Below are positions 57,801 through 64,000 of a stretch of 64,000 bases of DNA, piece by piece (position 1 is the stretch's first letter; the number at the start of each line of letters is the position of its first letter). The position numbers were made by a program, and so were the translations under genes. Under the pieces are notes generated by a model. That model was given only the letters and a program-made list of their open reading frames with translations. It was not told the origin of the DNA and did no database searches. This stretch comes from Rhizobium sp. 32-5/1 (GTDB lineage: Bacteria > Pseudomonadota > Alphaproteobacteria > Rhizobiales > Rhizobiaceae): contig NZ_CP120638.1 in assembly GCF_029537235.1 (NCBI RefSeq), positions 4,094,501 through 4,158,500 of the forward strand, read 5' to 3'.

Positions 57801-57830
57801 GGCCCGCATTCGCAAGGATGCGGGCCTTTT
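57801..57830 (+). terminator. Terminator after the chemoreceptor gene
   Basis: GGCCCGCAT (57801-57809) pairs perfectly with ATGCGGGCC (57818-57826), followed by TTTT. Confidence 0.85.
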
Positions 57831-57937
57831 CCGTTGGAGGCGGGTTTCCGACTCGGTTGAAATCATGCCATGCCTGCAGCCATTGCAGCGCGGACGATCG
57901 ACGGTCGCTTGTTCGCTGCTTTTCTGAGGAGTTTCCA

Positions 57938-58548
57938 ATGACGTCCATTCGACGCCTTGCCGCCCGTTTTGCCGGCCTTTTCATGTTGTCGACCGGCGTG
58001 CTTTCGGCCTGTACGGTGGTGGTCGATGAACCACGCCCCCGGCCGCAACCATCCGTACCGCAGATGTGCACGATGGAGTTTGCGCCTGTTTGCGGCCAGC
58101 GCGGGCCGCGACGCCAAACCTTCCCGAATGCCTGCCAGGCGCGGGTCGATGGGTTTGAGGTCATCGGACGCGGCGAATGCCGAGGGGCGGACCGCCCGGA
58201 TGAGGGGCGTCCTGACGGTAGGCCGGAGGATCGGCCACAGATGTGCACGCAGGAATTCGACCCGGTCTGCGCCCGTCGCGGCCGCCGCGAGCAGACTTTC
58301 CCGAATGCCTGCACCGCAGAAGCGGACGGGTTCCGCGTGGTCGGTCGCGGCGAATGCCGTGGCGAGGGGCGTCCGGACAACCGGCCGGACGAGCGTCCGG
58401 AAAGCCGCCCGGACGATCGGCCGCAAGCCTGCACCCGCGAATTCGCACCGGTCTGCGCGCGGCGCAGGGAAATATCCAGACCTTCCCGAACGAATGCGTG
58501 GCGCAAGCCAGCGGTTTCCGGGTGATTTCTGGCGGGGGATGCCGCTGA
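57938..58548 (+). CDS. Lipoprotein with three Kazal-type protease-inhibitor domains, one frameshift
   Basis: About 203 residues. The signal peptide has a lipobox (STGVLSAC), so the protein is probably a lipoprotein. Three Kazal-like repeats follow, each with the CTxEFxPVC...TFPNxC pattern (CTMEFAPVCGQRG; CTQEFDPVCARRG; CTREFAPVCARR), joined by linkers rich in Arg, Pro and Asp (RPDEGRPDGRPEDRP). Kazal domains inhibit serine proteases. The frame breaks near 58455-58466, inside the third domain, where one base is missing; restored, it ends NIQTFPNECVAQASGFRVISGGGCR. A surface anti-protease role is inferred from the domain and the lipobox. Confidence 0.82.
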
Positions 58549-58766
58549 CGCGCTGACTGCTGGTTCCGTCCCCGTCTGGCCTTTGAGCGGGCTTGCCACC
58601 CCGAAGAGTGGCATCCTGCTCGAAAGGGTTCGTTTACGCTGTTTGCATAAAATGCCTTCAGAAGCCCGCTTTCTGCGTGTCGTGCCCGCCTTCCGACAGG
58701 AACTGGCGGCACGCTCGCGGAAGGTGGCGTGGCTGTCTCGATCAGCGTGGACGAAGGCGTAAGTGT

Positions 58767-60069
58767 ATGGCGTATCTGTTTTCTGTCCGTCGACCCATCG
58801 GGATCGCCATTCTGTCGCTGTCGCTTTCGACCTGTTCGACCGACGGTCTCGCCCCTTCCGCCCGGATCGACGACACGAGCAGTGTCGGCGCGATCGAGCC
58901 GGTCCGCAATGTCCGAAATCGGGATATTCAGCAGGCCTATCCGGTCAATGAAGGGCCGGTCAGCACGTTCAGCGACAATGCCGAAGGGGCTGTTTCTGTC
59001 GATACGGGTCCGGGCGATACGAATTCTGCCGTGATGGCGCAGCCGGTGGCAGAGCAACGTCGTTTGCCGATGATCGACAGCGAACCGGACGCGTCGGTCG
59101 ACATGGCCAGTGCAGGGCCGATGACCGTGCCTTCCGAGGGGTCAATATGGACGCGATGCTTGGGGTTGACCAAGGCGCTTCGCCGGTGGTCGGTCTTGCG
59201 CAGGAACAGAGTATCGCGATTGCAGAAGGCAATGCCAGCCATCCGGTTGTCGGCGGCATTGGCGAAGACGAGGTGCGGCAGCTCGGTGGTCCGGCAGTGA
59301 TGGAAGCTTCCGCCGATCTAGGCTACGATCCCGACCTGCCGCCGCTGACAGCCGAACAGATCGCCGAAGAGGAGGCCGAAAAGGCGCGCTTCATCGAACA
59401 GCAGAAGCGGGTGATGCAGCGCCAGCAGCAGGATGACGCCGCGCAGCAGCAGGTCGCCTTCCTGCCACGTGCGGACAATCCGCTAACCGACGCGGAGCCG
59501 GATTTTACCGGGCGCATGCCGTCTTCGGAAATCTCCTGCCGCAATCGGCTGAAGAAGCTCGGCGTCGAATTCGAGGACGTCGCGCGGATCGCCAAGGGCC
59601 GTTCCTGCGGCATCGACTATCCGATCGAACTGACGGGTCTCTCCGGCGGCATCGACATCAAGCCCTCCGTCAAGCTCAACTGCCAGGTGACCGAAGCCTT
59701 CGCCAAATGGGTGAAGAACGAACTGGCGCCGTCCGCGCGCTACCGCTACCTCTCGGGCATCAAGACGATCAAGCCGCTCGGTGGCTATTCCTGCCGGACG
59801 ATGAACTCCAAGCGCGGCAACCCGATGTCGGAACATGCACGCGGCAATGCGATCGACATCGGCAAGTTCGTACTCAACTCCGGCAAGGAGATCGACGTGC
59901 GCAAGCCGGGCTTCTTTGCCTTCCGCGAAAAGGGCCTTTGAAGGCGGTGCGTACCGACAGCTGCAAGTATTTCTCGACCGTGCTTGGACCGGGCAGCGAC
60001 GCCAGTCACAAGGACCACTTCCACTTCGACCTGCGTCCCCGCAAGTCGGGCTATCGGCATTGCGATTGA
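58767..60069 (+). CDS. Extensin-like C-terminal domain protein, two frameshifts
   Basis: About 434 residues. The N-terminus (MAYLFSVRRPIGIAILSLSLSTC) has a possible lipobox, followed by about 230 residues of low-complexity linker with coiled-coil character (EEEAEKARFIEQQKRVMQRQQQDDAAQQQ). The C-terminal extensin-like domain includes SCRNRLKKLGVEFEDVARI, GIDIKPSVKLNCQVTEAFAKW, GGYSCRTMNSKRGNPMSEHARGNAIDIGKF and DASHKDHFHFDLRPR, resembling LAS/D,D-peptidase-like zinc sites (HARGNAID; HKDHFHFD). Frame breaks at 59138-59141 (G4) and 59937-59939 (T3) each fit one missing base. A cell-wall role is likely; the activity is untested. Confidence 0.83.
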
Positions 60070-60480
60070 GCTCGCTCAGGGCCAGCGTCTCGAATCGTTG
60101 ATGTTCGGGGCGTAACTCCTATCGCAGCTCAAAAAATGGCCGGTAAAAACCGGCCGAAAAGAACCTTACCGAAGGGGGACTGCGGGATCGGTTCGTGCAG
60201 ATCATGCGAGCGGAAATGGGTTCCACGACGGAAAGATGCGGCACGACCATCACCGTTTGATGACAACAGGCGTTTTTCGACCACGACGCCTGACAAGTCT
60301 TTCATTTTCATCATCGTCCGTGCCGGGCTTCACCCGAGCTCGCGGCGAACAGAGCTGCTTTTCCAGGCCGTCAGAGTATTGGTTCGTTCCCTGCGACATT
60401 ATGGGCAGGTTTGCCTCCTTGAGAATTAACAATATACAATATATGTAATTGTTAACTGTAGTTATCCACGGGAGCCTTCC
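60070..60480 (+). other. Intergenic region before the bigR-type operon
   Basis: About 410 bases. It holds a short hairpin GGCCGGT-AAAA-ACCGGCC (60138-60155) and, at the right end, the BigR-type operator described separately. A 97-codon open frame at 60136-60429 is not protein-like. No tRNA or other gene seen. Confidence 0.5.
60426..60455. promoter_or_regulatory. BigR-type operator, near-perfect 30-bp AT-rich palindrome
   Basis: TTAACAAT (60426-60433) and ATTGTTAA (60448-60455) are exact inverted repeats, and inside them TACA (60435-60438) and TGTA (60444-60447) also pair. BigR of Agrobacterium and Xylella binds an AT-rich palindrome overlapping the promoter of its own operon. The site lies 25 bases before the blh start, and the fifth gene downstream closes the expected operon. 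Confidence 0.75.
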
Positions 60481-61401
60481 ATGCCGTTACAAGCCGTCGC
60501 ACCAATTGCTGCGCATATACCCAACGTCGGGGCGCCCTACGTCCGGGGATTTTATCATGCCCGCACGGGAAGCGTTCAATATGTGGTCTCCGACCCGCAG
60601 ACGCTCGCCTGCGCGATCATCGATCCGGTCATGGATTATGATGAAAAGTCCGGCGCGACCGCCACCGCGCAGGCTGACGCCATTCTCGCCTACGTGGAAG
60701 ATAACAAGCTGTCGGTCGAATGGATCCTTGATACGCACCCGCATGCCGATCATTTTTCGGCGGCGGCTTATCTCAAGGAGAAGACCGGCGCCCGGACAGC
60801 GATCGGCGAGCATGTCGTCGATGTGCAGCGGCTGTGGAGCGGGCTCTACAATCTGCCGGGTCTGGCAACGGATGGTTCGCAGTGGGACCACCTGTTTGCC
60901 GACGGCGAGACATTCAGGATCGGGTCGCTCGATGCCCGCGTGATGTTTTCGCCGGGGCATACGCTGGCGTCCGTCACCTATGTCATCGGCGATGCTGCCT
61001 TCGTGCACGACACGCTGTTCATGCCCGATAGCGGTACGGCACGCGCCGATTTTCCAGGCGGCAGTGCTGCGCGGTTGTGGGATTCAATCCAGGCGATCCT
61101 GTCCTTGCCGGACGAGATGCGGCTGTTTACCGGGCACGACTATCAGCCGGAGGGGCGGCCACCGCTTTGGGAAAGCACCGTTGGCGCCCAGAAACGGGAT
61201 AATCCGCATGTGGCCGGGCGCACGGTTGAGGACTTCATCCGGCTGCGCACCGCGCGCGATGCAACCTTGCCGATGCCGAAGCTGATCCTGCATGCGCTGC
61301 AGGTCAACATTCGCGGCGGGCGACTGCCCGAGCCGGAGGACAATGGCCGGCGCTACTTGAAGATTCCGCTCGATGCGCTGAGCGGCGCGGCCTGGGAGTG
61401 A
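60481..61401 (+). CDS. blh: Beta-lactamase-like hydrolase Blh (ETHE1-like persulfide dioxygenase)
   Basis: A 306-residue metallo-hydrolase. The iron ligands are visible in THPHADHFSAA, SPGHT, VHDTLF and FTGHDYQPEG. This matches the ETHE1/Blh family, which oxidises glutathione persulfide to sulfite and so detoxifies hydrogen sulfide. It is the first gene behind the BigR-type operator and overlaps the start of bigR (GTGA at 61398). In related bacteria Blh works with the BigR regulon during hypoxia and biofilm growth. Confidence 0.9.
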   Translation: MPLQAVAPIAAHIPNVGAPYVRGFYHARTGSVQYVVSDPQTLACAIIDPVMDYDEKSGATATAQADAILAYVEDNKLSVEWILDTHPHADHFSAAAYLKEKTGARTAIGEHVVDVQRLWSGLYNLPGLATDGSQWDHLFADGETFRIGSLDARVMFSPGHTLASVTYVIGDAAFVHDTLFMPDSGTARADFPGGSAARLWDSIQAILSLPDEMRLFTGHDYQPEGRPPLWESTVGAQKRDNPHVAGRTVEDFIRLRTARDATLPMPKLILHALQVNIRGGRLPEPEDNGRRYLKIPLDALSGAAWE

Positions 61402-61744
61402 ACGAGATGACGCTGACACACCAGGCTGCCCAACCGCACCTCAGGGCCGACATGGCCGCGCGGGCCGGGGAGGCGGCCGAGTTCCTGCGCATCCTTGCCA
61501 ATCAGAACCGCCTGATGATCGTTTGCACGCTGGTCGAGGGGAGCGCTCGGTCGGCGAACTGGAGGCGCTGCTTGATATTCACCAGCCAACCTTGTCGCAG
61601 CAACTGGCCGTTCTGCGGGATGGCGGTTTCGTCGAAACCCGGCGGGATGCCAAGCAGATTTTCTATCGGCTGATCGAAGATCGGGCGGCCCGCCTCGTGA
61701 CCACCCTCTATGACATCTTCTGTGCGAATGGAGGCCCGACATGA
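61398..61744 (+). CDS. bigR: Biofilm growth-associated repressor BigR (ArsR family), one frameshift
   Basis: An ArsR/SmtB-family regulator of about 115 residues. The winged helix reads ELEALLDIHQPTLSQQLAVLRDGGFVETRRDAKQIFYRL. The two cysteines that BigR and SqrR use to sense persulfides are present, in RLMIVCTLVEGE and LYDIFCANGG. A G4 run at 61538-61541 has lost one G; restored, the protein reads VEGERSVGELEALL. GTG 61398 overlaps the blh stop; ATG 61407 is three codons in. It should repress the operon until sulfide oxidises its cysteines. Confidence 0.88.
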
Positions 61745-62148
61745 ACGGATACCTGCTTTCCCTCTCGGGCGGCATGCTGATCGGCCTTTCGGCAGCCATT
61801 CTGATGGTTGCGAATGGCCGCGTCGCCGGCATCAGCGGCATTGCCGGGCGCCTGCTGCAAGGGCGGCAATCGGGTGTTGGCGCTGCTTTCGTCATCGGGC
61901 TGCTGCTTGGCCCCATCGTCTACCGGGCCCTCTCCGGTTCATGGCCTGCGGTCACCATAGAGACGTCGACACCGCTGCTGGTGGTTGCCGGGTTGCTCGT
62001 CGGTTTCGGCTCGCGGATGGGCTCCGGCTGCACCAGCGGCCACGGCGTGGTCGGTCTCGCGCGCCTGTCGCCACGGTCGATCGCCGCCGTTGTGACCTTT
62101 CTGGCAACAGCGGTGCTGACGGTCTGGCTGATGGGGGCACTCACATGA
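61741..62148 (+). CDS. YeeE/YedE-family sulfur-compound transporter subunit, first half
   Basis: A 135-residue membrane protein with four helices. It carries the family signature [20 protein letters not shown], with the cysteine that passes a sulfur group in the YeeE/PmpA family. It overlaps both neighbours by four bases. It is thought to import thiosulfate-type or persulfide sulfur or export sulfite in the Blh pathway; the direction is not settled. Confidence 0.87.
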   Translation: MNGYLLSLSGGMLIGLSAAILMVANGRVAGISGIAGRLLQGRQSGVGAAFVIGLLLGPIVYRALSGSWPAVTIETSTPLLVVAGLLVGFGSRMGSGCTSGHGVVGLARLSPRSIAAVVTFLATAVLTVWLMGALT

Positions 62149-62578
62149 GCAATCTTTCCGCATGGCGCATTTTCGCCGCCCTCGTTTCCGGGCTTGTCTT
62201 CGGTCTCGGCCTGTCGCTGTCCGGCATGCTGGATCCGGCACGCGTGCGCGGTTTTCTCGATATTGCAGGGGCCTGGGATCCAAGCCTTGCCTTTGTGCTC
62301 GGGGAGCGGTGGCGGTGGCGGCGCTGGGTAATCTCCTTGTAGGGCGCATGGCGGTACCGCTGCTGGACGACCAGTTTCATTTGCCACCACACCACCCGAT
62401 CGATGGCAGGCTTTTGGCCGGATCGGCGATCTTCGGCATTGGTTGGGGCATCGGTGGGCTTTGCCCGGGACCGGCGCTTGCGTCCCTTTCGCTCGGGCTG
62501 CCGGCCACGGTCTGGTTTGTGGTTGCCATGGCCACCGGCATGATCGTCCATGATCGTGTTATGGGAGCGAGCACATGA
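62145..62578 (+). CDS. YeeE/YedE-family sulfur-compound transporter subunit, second half, one frameshift
   Basis: A membrane protein of about 144 residues, companion to the preceding gene (PmpB type). It has the signature FGIGWGIGGLCPGPALASLSLG, with the conserved cysteine in GLCPGP. The frame breaks at the G4 run 62301-62304; one missing G restores LGGAVAVAALGNLLVGRMAVPLL. It overlaps both neighbours (ATGA at 62145, ATGAG at 62575), so the operon is tightly coupled. Confidence 0.87.
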
Positions 62579-63348
62579 GTGCCGCAGCTATCGCAACGCT
62601 TGGCTCCGGCGGCATTGTCGGCTTCACGCTCGGGCTGGTTGGCGGCGGCGGCTCCGTTCTCGCCGTGCCGCTGCTGCTCTACGTCGTCGGTGTTGCCAGT
62701 CCGCACGTGGCCATCGGCACCAGCGCCGTTGCCGTGTCCGTCAATGCATTCGCCAATTTCGCCGTACATGCGCGGGCAGGGCACGTGTGGTGGCGTTGTG
62801 CCGCCGTCTTCGCGTTCTTCGGGACGATCACCGCGTTCGGTGCCTCGACGCTCGGCAAGGCATTCGACGGGCAGCATCTTCTGTTCGCCTTCGGTCTTGT
62901 GATGATCGTCGTCGGCGGATGGATGCTGAAACCGAAGAAGGCTATCGTTTCGGCGGTCCGTCCGGTGGATATGCGCATGTGCCTGACGACGGCGCTTGTA
63001 GCATCGGCAACCGGTGCGGCATCCGGCTTCTTCGGCATAGGCGGTGGTTTCCTCATCGTTCCGGCGCTGATACTGGCAACCGGCATGCCGATGATCCAGG
63101 CTGTCGGCTCATCCCTGCTGGCAATCGGCACCTTCGGGCTGGCGACGGCGCTGAACTACGCGGTCTCCGGCCTGATCGACTGGACGGTGGCTGCACAATT
63201 CATCTCTGGCGGTATTCTCGGCGGTGTCGGCGGGACGATGCTTGCGACACGGCTGGCTGCGCGCAAGGCGGTGCTCAACCGAATTTTTGCGCTGTTGGTT
63301 CTATTGGCAGCCCTCTATGTGCTCTACCGAAGCGGCTGGCCGTTCTGA
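62575..63348 (+). CDS. TauE/SafE-family sulfite/sulfonate exporter
   Basis: A 257-residue membrane protein with about eight helices. The family pattern is visible as IVGFTLGLVGGGGSVLAVPLLLYVVG and again in SGFFGIGGGFLIVPALILATGMPMIQAVGSSLLAIG, an internal duplication typical of TauE/SafE. In this operon it probably removes sulfite formed by Blh. It ends the bigR operon: the next gene is 127 bases away and belongs to another system. Confidence 0.9.
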   Translation: MSAAAIATLGSGGIVGFTLGLVGGGGSVLAVPLLLYVVGVASPHVAIGTSAVAVSVNAFANFAVHARAGHVWWRCAAVFAFFGTITAFGASTLGKAFDGQHLLFAFGLVMIVVGGWMLKPKKAIVSAVRPVDMRMCLTTALVASATGAASGFFGIGGGFLIVPALILATGMPMIQAVGSSLLAIGTFGLATALNYAVSGLIDWTVAAQFISGGILGGVGGTMLATRLAARKAVLNRIFALLVLLAALYVLYRSGWPF

Positions 63349-63474
63349 TTTGTCGTCGGTTGGCCGTTTTTGATTGTTTGTCTGTTTTTTGTCCAGGCGG
63401 GGTGAACATCGACGCAGAAAGGTCCATATAGGGGCAACTCACCTCAGCCGTTCCCCCGCATACCGGATGTTTCC

Positions 63475-64000
63475 ATGGCCCCGATCGTTTCCGTTTCCAA
63501 TCTGGTGAAAACCTATGCCTCCGGCTTCCAGGCGCTGAAGGATGTCAGCCTCGATATCGAGGAGGGCGAGATCCTTGCGCTGCTGGGGCCAAACGGCGCC
63601 GGCAAGACGACGCTGATTTCGATCATCTGCGGCATCGTCAATCCGTCCGGCGGCACGGTGCTGGTCGGCGGCCATGATGTCGTCAAGGATTTCCGCGCGA
63701 CGCGCTCTATGATCGGGCTGGTGCCACAGGAACTGACCACCGACCAGTTCGAGACGGTCTGGAACACGGTGTCCTTCTCGCGCGGGCTGCATGGCAAGAA
63801 GGCCAATCCGGCGCATATCGAAAAGGTGCTGAAGGATCTTTCGCTCTACGACAAGAAGGACAACATGCTGCGCGAACTCTCTGGCGGCATGAAGCGCCGG
63901 GTGCTGATCGCCAAGGCGCTCAGCCACGAGCCGCGGGTGCTGTTCCTGGACGAGCCGACAGCCGGCGTTGATGTCAACCTGCGCAAGGACATGTGGCAGG
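63475..64000 (+). CDS. ABC-2 type transporter ATP-binding protein, truncated by the window end
   Basis: Only the first 175 residues lie in the window. Walker A is [16 protein letters not shown], signature [15 protein letters not shown], Walker [14 protein letters not shown]. The pattern [33 protein letters not shown] is typical of ATPases paired with ABC-2 type permeases (drug or polysaccharide export, NodI/DrrA-like). The start ATG 63475 is chosen because the domain begins there. The partner permease should follow beyond the window. Confidence 0.88.
   Translation, partial: MAPIVSVSNLVKTYASGFQALKDVSLDIEEGEILALLGPNGAGKTTLISIICGIVNPSGGTVLVGGHDVVKDFRATRSMIGLVPQELTTDQFETVWNTVSFSRGLHGKKANPAHIEKVLKDLSLYDKKDNMLRELSGGMKRRVLIAKALSHEPRVLFLDEPTAGVDVNLRKDMWQ

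Noticed and set aside
60136..60429. A 97-codon open frame before blh
   Set aside because: No protein-like composition or ribosome binding site, and it runs into the BigR operator palindrome.

Overview
The window is 64 kb of high-GC DNA from an alphaproteobacterium, almost certainly a member of the Rhizobiaceae (Rhizobium/Agrobacterium type). The main evidence is a complete acpXL-lpxXL cluster for very-long-chain fatty acylation of lipid A, aerobic-type cob gene naming and order (cobB-cobC-cobD), a BigR-Blh sulfur-detoxification operon, and short palindromic repeats resembling rhizobial RIME elements.

Layout. 1-2.8 kb: end of a cobalamin operon (cobB, cobC, cobD). 3-9 kb: a secreted L,D-transpeptidase, then acpXL-fabZ-fabF2-fabF1-adh-lpxXL. 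9.3-12.6 kb: a PAS protein, small VOC and SRPBCC proteins, and gnd. 12.8-24.4 kb: a LacI regulator divergent from a sugar ABC transporter, a GH2 beta-mannosidase and three sugar-modifying enzymes; this reads as one uptake and breakdown locus for mannosides. 24.5-28.1 kb: a TRAP transporter (DctP on +, DctQM on -). 28.4-32.5 kb: a GH43 glycosidase, an RcnB-like protein and a SPINDLY/OGT-like TPR glycosyltransferase. 32.6-35.9 kb: znuA divergent from znuC-znuB-zur, with Zur-box-like palindromes between them. 35.9-43.1 kb: a metacaspase/Sel1 protein, a gamma carbonic anhydrase-like protein, an FAH-family enzyme, a tRNA dihydrouridine synthase, a cold-shock protein and a J-domain protein. 43.6-45.75 kb: a sharply AT-rich island holding one NACHT-NTPase gene, a candidate anti-phage NLR-like protein, followed by a decayed HigA-type antitoxin. 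46-54 kb: a small secreted protein, a cluster of palindromic repeats, uvrB, two DUF3137-like paralogues and a GGDEF-EAL protein. 54-60 kb: two membrane proteins, a thioesterase, a chemoreceptor, a Kazal-type lipoprotein and an extensin-like protein. 60.4-63.3 kb: blh-bigR-yeeE-yeeE-tauE behind a BigR-type operator. The window ends inside an ABC-2 type ATPase gene.

Quality. About 26 single-base frame breaks interrupt 17 genes whose protein sequence otherwise continues normally in the next frame, including uvrB, gnd, dus and cobB. Nearly all are one-base deletions, most of them in short G, C, A or T runs. I read these as sequencing errors, not as gene decay. Genes affected are given here as single reconstructed CDSs.
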